Assembly (NCBI RefSeq): GCF_024509525.1
Contig: NZ_JAMWEM010000004.1
Coordinates: 1 to 64,000, forward strand
Length of the DNA: 64,000 nucleotides
Reading direction: 5' to 3'
Origin: Streptococcus suis
GTDB taxonomy: Bacteria; Bacillota; Bacilli; Lactobacillales; Streptococcaceae
This document shows positions 31,529 to 41,399 of the stretch, in pieces. The notes under the pieces were generated by a model. It was not told the origin of the DNA. It did no database searches and was given only the letters and a program-made list of their open reading frames with translations. A program made the position numbers and the translations under genes. Each line of letters begins with the position of its first letter. Within the stretch, counting starts at the first letter, position 1.

Positions 31529-32270
31529 GTACATGGAGCAGTTGGAAAAACACCTGAAAAAACTGCCCCACAAGGAATACTTCGAGGCCATTAACTTCTT
31601 CAAGGAGTACTTTGACGAAGCAGGGCCTGAGCGGGAAGCCGACATCATCGAAGAACTAGGCTCACCAAAAGAAGCAGCCAGCGAGCTGATTAACAATATG
31701 CTCAACAAGCAAATCCAAGAAGACAAAGATCAACAAGAGCCTGTCCAACTCAACTGGAAACACTGGGCTGGGTTAGGAGCCTTGAGCATGATAGCCCTCT
31801 TCTCCTTCTTCCTCCTCTTTGTCATGGGCGAGTTTATCGGCTTTATTCCCCTGTTCATTACCCTGATGATCGGTGCCTTCTTGGTCGGTCGCTACTTCCG
31901 CACCTTTAGCCGCACCAAGCGAACGCTCTGGTTGGCCATTCTGGCGGTGATTTCCCTACCTGTCACCGTGCCACTCCTTCTCATCTTACTGGCTGGTTTG
32001 CTGGGCTTGATTTTCCTCTTGCTCGCCTTCATCTTTGGCGGATTTGCTCTGGGAATTGTCCTCATCACCAGCGGTGGCTACTTGATTTGGGAAGGATTTA
32101 GCCTGATGTCAGAGGGGGTCAACATCTTCCTTATGGGGCTTGGCTCTGGCCTATCCTTGATTGGCGGTGCCATTCTCCTCTATATCCTGACTGGATTTTT
32201 CGCTTACTGGTCTTGGCGACTGGTCAAGGCTTGCTTCAAATGGATCTTGAAACGAGGTAAACGAGCATGA
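31515..32270 (+). CDS. HAAS/DUF1700-family membrane protein
   Basis: 251 residues. N-terminal HAAS helical domain (about 1-70, MTRTEYMEQLEKHLKKLP...EELGSPKEAASEL), followed by several membrane segments (about 80-240). HAAS proteins are encoded beside PadR regulators and DUF4097 proteins, exactly as here, and are thought to sense envelope state; no mechanism is proven. Overlaps the next gene by 4 bp. Confidence 0.85.
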   Translation: MTRTEYMEQLEKHLKKLPHKEYFEAINFFKEYFDEAGPEREADIIEELGSPKEAASELINNMLNKQIQEDKDQQEPVQLNWKHWAGLGALSMIALFSFFLLFVMGEFIGFIPLFITLMIGAFLVGRYFRTFSRTKRTLWLAILAVISLPVTVPLLLILLAGLLGLIFLLLAFIFGGFALGIVLITSGGYLIWEGFSLMSEGVNIFLMGLGSGLSLIGGAILLYILTGFFAYWSWRLVKACFKWILKRGKRA

Positions 32271-33325
32271 AAAAGAAAGTGACAATTGCAATTATCATCG
32301 GCTTTGTCAGCCTGATTGCTGGCTTGATACTGGCTGGTATTGGATTTTTCACTGGAGGGGTGGCCCGCTTGGAAGAGGTTGCTGCTCCAACGGAAATTCA
32401 CAAGACTTTCTCAGATTTAAACACCATTAAGGTGGACTTTATCCCCCACAGCATCTACATCAAGGAGTCTAGCGATAGCAACTACCATGTAACCTATGCT
32501 AACTCCGACAACAATATCCAAACTCCTCTCAAACTCAGCGAAAAAGACGGCGTCTTAACCCTCTCTGCACAAGAACTAGAATTTGCCATTGAGGGAATCA
32601 TGCAGTATTTAGGAGAAAGCCTAGCCCAACGTCGTATCAATGTCTTCTCAGTCACCATTGAAGTCCCAAAAGGGAAGACACTGAATAAATTAGAGGCGCA
32701 CAGTCTTCACTTCTATGATTTTGGCGGTCTCACTATTGAAAATATCCATATCAAAGAGGCGAATCTGTCTGGCGGTGTCGATCTTAATAAGGTGACCATT
32801 GATAGCGGTCAGATTGAAACAGGTTACTTCCAAGCAACCCAGTCCACGCTCAAGGATACACAGATCAACCTTCAAGGCAGTAGCGTCCGCCTGACTGAAA
32901 CCAGTTTGGAATCGATATCCATTGAAGGCTATAGCCAACTGGATAGCAAGCAAGTAACCCTTCTTGGTGATAATCGCTTCACCCCCTCTGACACCTATTC
33001 TTCTACAACAAACTTAGACCTGACAGACAAGAGCCTGGCAGACAGCAGCCTGCTCATCACCCATCAGATTGACAAGAAAAAATTGGTAGAAGCCCTAGGT
33101 TATTACTATGAAGATGAATCTGATTTGGAAGAGATGTTCAACCAAGACTCTTACTTAAAAGAACGACTGGAGGAACTTGGCATTTTCACTAACGACAAAT
33201 ATACCAAACTCCCTGTCAAGACAGAGGGCGATGTACAGACCCTAACCCTAGAAAACAAGAACAGCAAGAACAAACTGACCCTTGAAGCCACCAATGCGAC
33301 AATCAATTTAGGGACGCTTGAATAG
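32267..33325 (+). CDS. DUF4097-family surface beta-repeat protein
   Basis: 352 residues: short basic N-terminus, one membrane anchor (about 8-30), then a beta-rich domain (about 45-255) with repeating short strands (LSGGVDLNKVTIDSGQIETG...) like DUF4097 'putative adhesin' folds. Third gene of the PadR operon. Function unknown; outside-facing topology is inferred from the anchor. Confidence 0.8.
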   Translation: MKKKVTIAIIIGFVSLIAGLILAGIGFFTGGVARLEEVAAPTEIHKTFSDLNTIKVDFIPHSIYIKESSDSNYHVTYANSDNNIQTPLKLSEKDGVLTLSAQELEFAIEGIMQYLGESLAQRRINVFSVTIEVPKGKTLNKLEAHSLHFYDFGGLTIENIHIKEANLSGGVDLNKVTIDSGQIETGYFQATQSTLKDTQINLQGSSVRLTETSLESISIEGYSQLDSKQVTLLGDNRFTPSDTYSSTTNLDLTDKSLADSSLLITHQIDKKKLVEALGYYYEDESDLEEMFNQDSYLKERLEELGIFTNDKYTKLPVKTEGDVQTLTLENKNSKNKLTLEATNATINLGTLE

Positions 33326-33333
33326 GATAGAGA

Positions 33334-33362
33334 AAACCAGCTTAGTTTCCTAGGCTGGTTTA
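33334..33362. terminator. Terminator between the PadR operon and the Nat-type transporter
   Basis: AAACCAGC / GCTGGTTT stem with extra pairing near the loop; convergent location. Short T tracts on both strands. Confidence 0.65.
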
Positions 33363-33369
33363 CTTGTGT

Positions 33370-34578
33370 TTATTTACTGGACAAGCCTTTTTTCAAGCTC
33401 TTCCAAAGGCCGATGTCATCTGTCTGTAGAATCAAGCCTGCATAGGATTTACCGATAAAGTAGATAGCCGCAACCGTTGCAGCAATAAGAATAACCAGAG
33501 AAAGCCCCGCTTCCAGACCGCTTGCCCAGCCGTTGATGATACGGATTGGCATGAAGAAGGTCGAGAAAAGTGGCACATAGGAGCCGACCTTGAGCAAGAT
33601 AGACTCCTGAGCCTGCTGACCCAAGGTCATAGCACCGATAAAACCGATAATAATAGGATACATGACCGGCTGAACTGCCTTATTGACATCTTCCTGACGG
33701 ACCACCAAAGAGCCACAGAGGGCCGCAATGACAACGATAAGGACCAGACCAAACAGGATAAAGAAGAGAATAAACCAGTCAAAGCCACCCAAAACAGCTT
33801 GAACAATGGGATTGTCTCGCATGACGACTAGGGCTAGGCTGGCAAACTGGTAGCTCCCCAAGCCGCCCAGAGCATAGATTCCCAAGTGAGTGGTAATGAC
33901 CATGAAAATCCCTAGAATCCGACCGTAGAAATAGGTTGAAGCAGGCACACTGGAGAAAATCACCTCCATAATCTTGGTCCCCTTCTCACTGGCCACTTCC
34001 TGAGCCGTGGTCGAAGCATAAATGATGGTCAGGATATAGAGGAGGAAAATCAAGGCAAAGAAAAGGATAAACTTCCCGATTTTCTCATAGCCCTTGTCTT
34101 CGACTAGCTGGACCTGATAATCTGGGGTTCGGACCAGTGTCGCTTCTTGTTGACTGGTCAACTGGGCCTCTTCCCTGTTCAACTGGTCCTGAATACCAGT
34201 CAGTGTCTGCTGAATAGCCGTTTCTGTTTCTATACTAGGAAGTTCATTTCCATGATAGAGGGCTGAGAGCTGACCATCCGTTATGGTTACCGTCAAGTAG
34301 CCCAGCAAGTCCTCGTCTTTGAGGGCTTTTTGAGCCGCTTCTTCATCGGTGTAGTCCAAGGTCAGCCCATCCAGATCCTCAAAGGCCGACTGGACGGATG
34401 AATCTTGGCTAATCAGGGCAATCTCCTGGCTACCTTGGTCCATACTAGATTCCGTCAGATAGCCAATCCCTAAGGAGAAGAAAATCATCAGAAAGGGAGC
34501 AAAGACCATCAAGACAAAGGACCAAGACTTGACCTGACGGAGATAGGTTTCTTTCGCAACTAGAAATAAGGACTTCAT
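33370..34578 (-). CDS. ABC-2 type permease (NatB-like)
   Basis: 402 residues: first membrane helix at about 20-42, a long extracellular region (about 45-170), then five further helices, the arrangement of NatB/COG1668 exporters. Substrate unknown (Na+, peptide or lipid have been proposed in the family). It overlaps the ATPase gene by 4 bp. Confidence 0.85.
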   Translation of the reverse strand: MKSLFLVAKETYLRQVKSWSFVLMVFAPFLMIFFSLGIGYLTESSMDQGSQEIALISQDSSVQSAFEDLDGLTLDYTDEEAAQKALKDEDLLGYLTVTITDGQLSALYHGNELPSIETETAIQQTLTGIQDQLNREEAQLTSQQEATLVRTPDYQVQLVEDKGYEKIGKFILFFALIFLLYILTIIYASTTAQEVASEKGTKIMEVIFSSVPASTYFYGRILGIFMVITTHLGIYALGGLGSYQFASLALVVMRDNPIVQAVLGGFDWFILFFILFGLVLIVVIAALCGSLVVRQEDVNKAVQPVMYPIIIGFIGAMTLGQQAQESILLKVGSYVPLFSTFFMPIRIINGWASGLEAGLSLVILIAATVAAIYFIGKSYAGLILQTDDIGLWKSLKKGLSSK

Positions 34579-35468
34579 TCTGCCACCCCCGATTTGATTT
34601 TGAAGATTTCATCGATTGTCGGAGCCTGCTGGTCAAAGGTCGTCAGATAGTTGCCTCCGCTGATGAGCTGGAAGAGCTCTGGCCCAGCAGCCTCATCATC
34701 CAAGACCAGTCGCCACTTGTCCTGATTGGTCATCTGGACAGACAGCACATGGGGCAGGCCTTCCAAGCGTTCCCGTGCCACATCGGACGAGATAAAAAGA
34801 CGGGTCCGTCCAAACTGGCGACGGATTTCCTGAATGCCGCCATTGAGCACCAGTTGCCCGTCCTGGATCATCAGGAGCTGGTCGCAGAGTTCCTCCACAT
34901 TGGTCATAACATGGTCAGAGAAAATCAGGGTCGCTCCCCGTTCTTTCTCCTCCAAAATCACACGTTTGAGCAGAGCCGTATTGACAGGATCCAGCCCAGA
35001 AAAGGGCTCATCCAAGATAATCAGGTCTGGCTCATGAATCAGGGTCACAATCAGCTGCACCTTCTGCTGATTCCCTTTGGATAGACTCTTGATCTTATCG
35101 GTCATCTTGCCCTTGACCTCCAGCTTGTTCATCCACAGTGGCAACTTTTCCGCCACTTCCTTGCTGGTCATGCCCTTGAGGCTAGCCAGATACCGCACCT
35201 GCTCAAAGACGGTGAGCTTGGGCATGAGGCTCCGCTCTTCTGGCAGGTAGCCGATTTTTTGGAACAAGGCTGGCGTGACAGCCTGCTGGTCCAAGATAAT
35301 CTCTCCCTCGTAGCTGACAAAGCCTAGTAAGGAATGGAAGAAGGTGGTTTTTCCTGCTCCATTTTTCCCGACTAGGCCACAGATGGTCCCAGACGGAATA
35401 GTAAAGGAAATGTCTTTCAAGACTTCCTTAGTCCCGTAACTTTTACATAAGTGACGAACTTCTAACAT
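34575..35468 (-). CDS. ABC transporter ATP-binding protein (NatA-like)
   Basis: 297 residues from the ATG at 35468, which follows AAGGAGGTTGAG; an upstream in-frame start lacks a site. Walker A GKNGAGKTT, signature LSKGNQQKVQ, Walker B LIILDEPFSGLDP, switch SDHVM, and a C-terminal DUF4162-type domain. Pairs with the NatB-like permease as an exporter. Confidence 0.88.
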   Translation of the reverse strand: MLEVRHLCKSYGTKEVLKDISFTIPSGTICGLVGKNGAGKTTFFHSLLGFVSYEGEIILDQQAVTPALFQKIGYLPEERSLMPKLTVFEQVRYLASLKGMTSKEVAEKLPLWMNKLEVKGKMTDKIKSLSKGNQQKVQLIVTLIHEPDLIILDEPFSGLDPVNTALLKRVILEEKERGATLIFSDHVMTNVEELCDQLLMIQDGQLVLNGGIQEIRRQFGRTRLFISSDVARERLEGLPHVLSVQMTNQDKWRLVLDDEAAGPELFQLISGGNYLTTFDQQAPTIDEIFKIKSGVAE

Positions 35469-35551
35469 CTCAACCTCCTTAGAATTGATTGCTTTTATTG
35501 TACACCTTTTTCTTGGCATTGTAAATGGTTGCTTATAAAAAAATGCAAAAA

Positions 35552-35582
35552 AATAGCAGAACAGGAAACCTGCTCTGCTATT
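35552..35582 (-). terminator. Terminator of the YhgE gene
   Basis: AATAGCAGAGCAGG / CCTGTTCTGCTATT stem (one G-T/mismatch), 3-nt loop, then TTTTTTG on the minus strand. Confidence 0.85.
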
Positions 35583-35592
35583 GTCCCAAAAA

Positions 35593-38043
35593 CTACTCCT
35601 CAGTAGGTCGATAAATCAAGAGCCCCAATCCCATGAATCCAATCAAGAAGAGACTAAGCATCCATGTTTGGTGACTACTATCTCCTACCATGGAAATGGT
35701 TTGACGAAGCCCTGAGACGGAATAGGTCATAGGGAGATAGGGTTGCACCACTTGGAAGAAGCGCGGGCTAAGCTCAATCGGATAAGTTCCTGCACTTGAA
35801 CCAAGTTGGAGCAGTAAAATAATTAAGCTCGCAAAGGAACCAAAGCGATTGTTCCAACCGACAAGGGCGGTTACCAAGGCCATAAAAGTCCAAGAAGCCA
35901 AGAAAATCAATCCCAAAGTACCCATTGGGTGAGCTGGATTGATTCCTATCAATAGAAGAACTCCATAAAGAATGAGGGCTGCTAAGCTAGCAATAATTCC
36001 ATTAAGTAAGAATTTACCTTTGGCCCAGTCCCAGCGATTCTTATAGGAACGATTATCAATGTGTTTTACAAAGATAACATTAGCAGATAGGGCAGCTACC
36101 ATCAGTGCTACAGATACCATATAAGGCGCCATACCAACTCCATTCGTCTCCACCTTATCCTTATCCGTATGATGGAGGCTAACTGGTGTTGAGACTGCTT
36201 GGGCATTTTCTTCTTTGAAGGAAACCAAGGACAATTGGTCCCCTGCTTCTGATAAAGACTGACCTAGGGTTGCGATTCCCTGTTGAAGAGTGACAAGTCC
36301 TGTCTCTAGTTGTTGACTTCCAGTTGCCAATTGACTAGAACCACTAGCTAGCTGACCAGAACCAGACGCGAGGGCACCTACACCCGTCATCAGGCTGGTA
36401 TTGTTATTGGAAAGAGTTGCCAAGCCGTCTGTCAGTTGGATGGTGCCTGACAAGAGACTACTATTCTTACTTGCTAACACTTGCCCTCCAGCCGCTAACT
36501 GATCGACCGCATGAGTATAGCTAGAAACTCCAGCAGTTAAGCGAACACTTCCCGCTGATAGTTGACTAGACAACTGGCTTGTTCCTGTCACTAAAGCAGT
36601 ACTCCCTGGCAAAAGTTGCTGGGAGACTGCCTGATGAACCTGTGTCATACCACTAGAAAGCTTACTCAATGCTGTGGCCGCACCTTGTAGCGCCTGAGTT
36701 GCCACTACATTGATTTGAGCAATAGCTTGTTGCAGTTGAGCAAGCTGTGTTGATAGATTTTGTAAATTAGAAAGAAGAGCTTGTAGATTTTGAACTTCTC
36801 CTAAAATAGATTGAGCTTGACTGGTAACTGTCGATGGGCTATTTTCAATTGCCGCAACCAATTCATTTTGTTGAACCACAGATAAACTTTGATAAGTTGA
36901 TGTCGCCTGAAGTGCTTGAATCTGATTAGCTTTATCTGTTTGCGCTGCAGTAATAATCGCTTGAGCCTGACCAGCAATAGCAGTTAAACTATTTGTCAAA
37001 CCAGTTGTATTGATGCTTCCCGGCGATAGACTAGAGACTGAGCTATTTAACTCTTGAATAGCTGCTTGTAGCTGTGGCAATCCCGTCACCAGACTGGTAA
37101 TCTGAGCCTGTTCAGATGGAGAAACTTCCGTAGCGGTTACCAATTGCTGTAGACCTAATTGCAGACGCTCTAAACCAGTGATTAGGTCCGAGATTTTTCC
37201 TGTCCCCGCTTGTAAACTAGTCATACCATCAACTAACTGAGCAGAATTAGCAGAGATTTGCTGACTCGCATCTGCCATTTGATCGACCCCGTCCGTATAA
37301 GCGGTCAGCCCATTCAACAAGGTCTGTCCTCCACTAGATGCTTGACTGACCCCAGTAGTATAGGTTTGTAGTCCTGAAGCCAACTGATTCGCTCCACCAT
37401 ACAATGTCTGAGTGGAATCAGATAAGGTCGTCAAACCATTTGTCAGAGTTTGACCGCCAGCTACCAACTGGTCAGCCCCTGACTGCAACCTTTGACTACC
37501 TGAAGCAGCCGTATCCATTCCTGTCACAATTTCTGTCATGCTATCAAATACAGCCTTTGTATAGGTTTCGGTGATGGTTTGAGAAAGAGAGTCTTTCACC
37601 TTGTCCATGGCAGAATCACTCATTTTCGCCGCCACAAAGCTATGCCCTTTAGAGGTTTGATAAGAAATAGAGACCTGTTCTGGTTGCTCCGTCATAAGGC
37701 TTGCCGCCTTTTCAGAAGTATCTTCAGGCAAGGTTACCACCATGTAATAGTCTCCTTCTTCCAAACCTTGACGAGCCTCTTTACTGGAGACAAAATGGAA
37801 ATCCAAACTAGGATTTTCCTTCATAGAGGCCACCATATCATCCCCGATAGTCAAGGTCTTTCCATTCAAACTCGCTGCTTTGTCTTGGTTGACGACAGCT
37901 ACAGGGAGCTGATCGAGATTCCCGTAGGGATCCCACATAGAGGTTAGAAAACTAACATTATAAAGAGCTGGAATAAGCGAGATCCCTAAAATGGTTATCA
38001 CAGTCATCGGTTTTTTGAAAAAATTTTTTATTTTTTTTGACAT
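35593..38043 (-). CDS. YhgE/Pip-family membrane protein
   Basis: 816 residues from the ATG at 38043 (AAAGGAG upstream). One N-terminal membrane helix, a long extracellular part with many LASG/LTDGL-type heptad repeats forming a coiled rod (about 190-620), and five or six C-terminal helices of the ABC-2/Pip class (from about 645). Pip homologues are phage-infection or secretion accessory proteins; several T7SS-associated EsaA-like proteins share the layout, but no other secretion genes are adjacent. Divergent from a TetR regulator with palindromic operators. Confidence 0.85.
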   Translation of the reverse strand: MSKKIKNFFKKPMTVITILGISLIPALYNVSFLTSMWDPYGNLDQLPVAVVNQDKAASLNGKTLTIGDDMVASMKENPSLDFHFVSSKEARQGLEEGDYYMVVTLPEDTSEKAASLMTEQPEQVSISYQTSKGHSFVAAKMSDSAMDKVKDSLSQTITETYTKAVFDSMTEIVTGMDTAASGSQRLQSGADQLVAGGQTLTNGLTTLSDSTQTLYGGANQLASGLQTYTTGVSQASSGGQTLLNGLTAYTDGVDQMADASQQISANSAQLVDGMTSLQAGTGKISDLITGLERLQLGLQQLVTATEVSPSEQAQITSLVTGLPQLQAAIQELNSSVSSLSPGSINTTGLTNSLTAIAGQAQAIITAAQTDKANQIQALQATSTYQSLSVVQQNELVAAIENSPSTVTSQAQSILGEVQNLQALLSNLQNLSTQLAQLQQAIAQINVVATQALQGAATALSKLSSGMTQVHQAVSQQLLPGSTALVTGTSQLSSQLSAGSVRLTAGVSSYTHAVDQLAAGGQVLASKNSSLLSGTIQLTDGLATLSNNNTSLMTGVGALASGSGQLASGSSQLATGSQQLETGLVTLQQGIATLGQSLSEAGDQLSLVSFKEENAQAVSTPVSLHHTDKDKVETNGVGMAPYMVSVALMVAALSANVIFVKHIDNRSYKNRWDWAKGKFLLNGIIASLAALILYGVLLLIGINPAHPMGTLGLIFLASWTFMALVTALVGWNNRFGSFASLIILLLQLGSSAGTYPIELSPRFFQVVQPYLPMTYSVSGLRQTISMVGDSSHQTWMLSLFLIGFMGLGLLIYRPTEE

Positions 38044-38053
38044 AACTAACTCC

Positions 38054-38072
38054 TTTAGACATAGTGTCCAAA
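38054..38072. promoter_or_regulatory. TetR operator, proximal to the YhgE gene
   Basis: TTTAGACA-TAG-TGTCCAAA, 8-bp arms with one mismatch; shares the GACA(N3)TGTC core with the second operator 66 bp downstream on the plus strand. Confidence 0.65.
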
Positions 38073-38127
38073 AACTGATAAAATACATTATACAAGTCTC
38101 ATTTTCAAAATCAAGTAAGAAAATCTA

Positions 38128-38150
38128 TTTTTAGACAATGTGTCTAAAAA
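38128..38150. promoter_or_regulatory. TetR operator, proximal to the tetR gene
   Basis: Perfect 10-bp inverted arms TTTTTAGACA and TGTCTAAAAA around a 3-bp centre ATG, 18 bp before the regulator's ATG. Confidence 0.75.
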
Positions 38151-38168
38151 TGTACAAAAGGAGAAAAT

Positions 38169-38702
38169 ATGGGAACAGATCAACGACGAGAACGAACACG
38201 TCAGGCAATTTTAGAAGCAATGGTGACCTGCCTTGAAACTCAGCCCTTCAATACCATCACAACAACTCACTTGGCGCATGAAGCAGGAATCAGTCGTTCT
38301 AGTTTTTATACCCATTACAAGGATAAGTATGAACTGATTGAATCCTATCAACAATCACTCTTTCAACAACTGGAATATATTTTTGATCATTATGGCCATC
38401 ACCGAGAGCAGGTCTTTTTTGAAATATTTGAGTTCCTCTACCGCGAAGACCTCCTATCTGCGCTACTCAGCCACAATGGTACACAAGAAATTCAACATTT
38501 TTTAATCAATAAAGTTCGACTATTAATCACCAAAGATTTAAAAGATTACTTCCCAGAAACCTCCTCCTCCATGGAAGAGGAATATCGAAGCATCTACTTT
38601 TCACAAGCCTTTTTCGGTATTTTACAGGCTTGGGTTGTCAAGGGAAAACAAGAATCTACCAAGGAAATGACAGACTTTTTCTTAAAAATGTTGCCGACAT
38701 AA
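38169..38702 (+). CDS. TetR/AcrR-family regulator
   Basis: 177 residues. N-terminal helix-turn-helix (about 10-55: QAILEAMVTCLETQPFNTITTTHLAHEAGISRSSFYTHYKDKYEL) and a ligand-binding C-terminal domain of the TetR_C_8-like type. AAAGGAG precedes the ATG. The two operators in the divergent region imply it controls itself and the YhgE gene; the inducer is unknown. Confidence 0.9.
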   Translation: MGTDQRRERTRQAILEAMVTCLETQPFNTITTTHLAHEAGISRSSFYTHYKDKYELIESYQQSLFQQLEYIFDHYGHHREQVFFEIFEFLYREDLLSALLSHNGTQEIQHFLINKVRLLITKDLKDYFPETSSSMEEEYRSIYFSQAFFGILQAWVVKGKQESTKEMTDFFLKMLPT

Positions 38703-38790
38703 GTAAATAAACCCTACATATCTTCTTGTCATTCTATCTTGAGTTTGTTATAATCATGTGTGCAAACGTTTTCTCAAAGGGGATGATAAA

Positions 38791-39774
38791 ATGATTCAAG
38801 CAGAGCATCTATCTAAAACCTATTCCATCATAGATAAGGAAGTCGGTCTCAAAGGTTCGATTAAGGCCTTTTTCAAACCCAAGAAAAAGAAAATCCCAGC
38901 CGTCCAAGATATTTCCTTGCAGGTAGGAAAAGGAGAAATCATCGGCTATATCGGCTCCAACGGTTCTGGTAAATCCACCACCATCAAAATGCTGACCGGC
39001 GTCCTCTTCCCAGACCAGGGACAGGTTCGTATCAACGGACTCAATCCGCAAGAAAATCGCAAGGCTGTCAATAAGCAAATCGGCGTTCTCTTTGGACAAA
39101 AATCTCACTTGGATTGGAACTTGCCTGTCCAGGAATCTTTTATCCTTCACGCAAAAATTTATGATGTTCCAGATAAGGTATTCAAAGAGCGATTGGCTGT
39201 CTTGATTGATCTATTGGACTTGGCTGATATTATGAAGCAACCAATCCGTAATCTGTCGCTCGGCCAACGGGTTCGCTGTGAATTTGCGGCTATCTTTATC
39301 CACCAACCTGCCGTTGTTTTTTTGGACGAACCGACCATCGGCTTGGATGCCAGCGTCAAGGAGACCATTCGCTCCTTCATCCGCTATATGAATCAAGAAT
39401 ACCAGACCACCTTTTTGATTACTTCCCATGATATGAAGGACATCGAAAGCCTCTGTGAGCGGATTTTTATCATTGATAAGGGCAAGAAGGTCTACGATGG
39501 TTCACTGACTGTCCTCAAAGAACGCTTTTCCACAGTCAAGACTATTCTCTTTTCCACAGAAAAACCGATTGAAAAAGATTTGCAATTGGAGGGCTGGGAA
39601 TTTGAACGAATAGATGATTTTCACTTTGAAATCCATTATCAAAGTAAGCTTTGGACCAGTGCTCAGGTGATTGAGCAAGTTTTCAATCATTATGCCATTG
39701 AAGATGTCACCATGAAGGAATTGGAAATTGAAACCATGGTCCGCCAAATTTATGAGGAGGGTATCCATGCGTAA
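38791..39774 (+). CDS. ABC transporter ATP-binding protein (COG4586 type)
   Basis: 327 residues from the ATG at 38791 with AAGGGG upstream. N-terminal extension with a basic patch (FFKPKKKK) typical of this subfamily, Walker A GSNGSGKST, signature LSLGQRVRCE, Walker B VVFLDEPTIGLD, switch SHDM. First gene of a three-gene ABC-2 exporter; each gene overlaps or abuts the next. Confidence 0.88.
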   Translation: MIQAEHLSKTYSIIDKEVGLKGSIKAFFKPKKKKIPAVQDISLQVGKGEIIGYIGSNGSGKSTTIKMLTGVLFPDQGQVRINGLNPQENRKAVNKQIGVLFGQKSHLDWNLPVQESFILHAKIYDVPDKVFKERLAVLIDLLDLADIMKQPIRNLSLGQRVRCEFAAIFIHQPAVVFLDEPTIGLDASVKETIRSFIRYMNQEYQTTFLITSHDMKDIESLCERIFIIDKGKKVYDGSLTVLKERFSTVKTILFSTEKPIEKDLQLEGWEFERIDDFHFEIHYQSKLWTSAQVIEQVFNHYAIEDVTMKELEIETMVRQIYEEGIHA

Positions 39775-40546
39775 ATATCTCTACATGACCCGCCTGACCA
39801 TGATGAATGCTATGCAGTATAAGGCTTTCTTTCTAGCGACTTTCGTTTCACTGGCAGTGAAGATTTTGGTAGCTCTCTATGTCTGGAAAACCATTTTCTT
39901 CACTCAATCAGAAGTCAACGGTTTTACCCTCCAAACCTTTACGACATACATCATCTTCGCTAATCTACTAGCCAGTTTAAATTCTTTCTCACTCGGTGAA
40001 GATTTGTCCTACAGCATTTTAAAAGGAAGCATTGCTGGAGAATTTCTCAGACCCTATTCCTTTATCCTAGCTCTCTTTTTCAAAGACCTTGGAAATAAGC
40101 TCTTGGAACTGATAAAGTTTGCTATCGTATTTATCGGTATCATACTTGTTCATCAGGATTTTTATCTACCTGACGGCCAGACCATTTTACTCTTTCTGGT
40201 CAGCTCCATCCTCGGTATGTTCATCGTTCAACTCCTGGATATGGCTTTTGGCTTCTTAGCATTTTTTACGGTCAATGCCTGGGGAGTTATGCTCCTACGA
40301 ATGGGACTTTTCAATCTAGCCTCTGGGGCACTATTGCCACTCAGCTTCTATCCACAGGCTGTGGAAAACTTTTTGAAACTCCTACCCTATAATTATGCGG
40401 TTAACGTTCCAGTTTCCATTTTACTAGGACAGGAAAGCGATCTAACAGCTTTGGGATTGCAAGTTATATGGATACCCATTCTAGCCTGCTTCATCGCCGC
40501 TCTTTGGTCCCAAGCCAAGCGTCGTATTGTCATTTTTGGAGGTTAA
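39767..40546 (+). CDS. ABC-2 permease (COG4587/DUF990 type)
   Basis: 259 residues from the ATG at 39767, overlapping the ATPase gene by 8 bp; an upstream frame to 39728 is a shadow. Six membrane segments, KYLYMTRLTMMNAMQYKAFF amphipathic start. One half of the exporter channel; cargo unknown. Confidence 0.85.
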   Translation: MRKYLYMTRLTMMNAMQYKAFFLATFVSLAVKILVALYVWKTIFFTQSEVNGFTLQTFTTYIIFANLLASLNSFSLGEDLSYSILKGSIAGEFLRPYSFILALFFKDLGNKLLELIKFAIVFIGIILVHQDFYLPDGQTILLFLVSSILGMFIVQLLDMAFGFLAFFTVNAWGVMLLRMGLFNLASGALLPLSFYPQAVENFLKLLPYNYAVNVPVSILLGQESDLTALGLQVIWIPILACFIAALWSQAKRRIVIFGG

Positions 40547-40547
40547 C

Positions 40548-41330
40548 ATGAAAAAATATATCAGCCTCTATCTCTATAATATCAAGGTCTACATGATGGC
40601 CCAGATGTCCTTTCGGGTGGACTTCTTCATTGGGCTTTTCTCCTCTTTGATTGAACAAATTGTCTACCTGATTTTCCTCAATATCCTCTTTGGAAACATT
40701 AAGGAAATCGCTGGTTTCAACTACGGTCAAATGCTTTTTATCTATGGAATAGCGACCGTCGGACGCTCCATTCACTTGATTTTCTTTGACAATCTCTGGA
40801 TGTTTGGCAGTCGCTACATCCGACAAGGCGAATTTGAACGCCTCCTCCTCATGCCTGTCAATCCTCTCTTTCAGCTTATCTGTGAACGAATCCAGCCACA
40901 AGGAATTGGAACAACCCTTATCGGTTCCCTTGCACTAGCCCAAGCTTCCAAGGAACTGGGTATGGAATGGAGTCTTGGAAAACTAGTCTTGCTCATCTTT
41001 ATTGCTATTTGTATCGGCCTACTCTATGCAGCCATTCAACTCGGTCCAACCGCTCTAGCTTTTTGGATTGTGGAATCATTTCCTTTGACTATGGGAATTT
41101 TCGCCCTCAATCAGATGGCTCAATACCCACTCAATATCTATCCAAAACTCATTCAAATCCTGCTGATTTTTGTTTTCCCTTATGCTTTTACAGCCTATTT
41201 CCCAGCCCTCTATTTTCTAGACTTGTCCATGTGGGGACTGGCTCTGCCACTGGTTGTCTTGGTCCTATTTACCATCAATTACAAACTCTTCCGCTATGGT
41301 ATGACCAAGTTCACGAGTGTCGGAAATTAA
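40548..41330 (+). CDS. ABC-2 permease (COG3694/DUF990 type)
   Basis: 260 residues from the ATG at 40548, 1 bp after the previous stop, with GGAGG upstream. Six membrane segments and a RQGEFERLLLMPVNPL cytoplasmic loop that is typical of the family. The two permeases plus ATPase (COG4586-4587-3694) always travel together; substrate unknown. Confidence 0.85.
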   Translation: MKKYISLYLYNIKVYMMAQMSFRVDFFIGLFSSLIEQIVYLIFLNILFGNIKEIAGFNYGQMLFIYGIATVGRSIHLIFFDNLWMFGSRYIRQGEFERLLLMPVNPLFQLICERIQPQGIGTTLIGSLALAQASKELGMEWSLGKLVLLIFIAICIGLLYAAIQLGPTALAFWIVESFPLTMGIFALNQMAQYPLNIYPKLIQILLIFVFPYAFTAYFPALYFLDLSMWGLALPLVVLVLFTINYKLFRYGMTKFTSVGN

Positions 41331-41373
41331 AAAGACTAGAATTCTCCTCATCGAGAGCTCTAGTCTTTTTTGT
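41331..41373 (+). terminator. Terminator of the COG4586 exporter
   Basis: AAAAGACTAG / CTAGTCTTTT, perfect 10-bp outer stem with an inner GAATTCTC/GAGAGCTC pairing, followed by TTTTTT. Confidence 0.85.
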
Positions 41374-41399
41374 AATAGTAGGTTATCGAGCAGTCTAAA

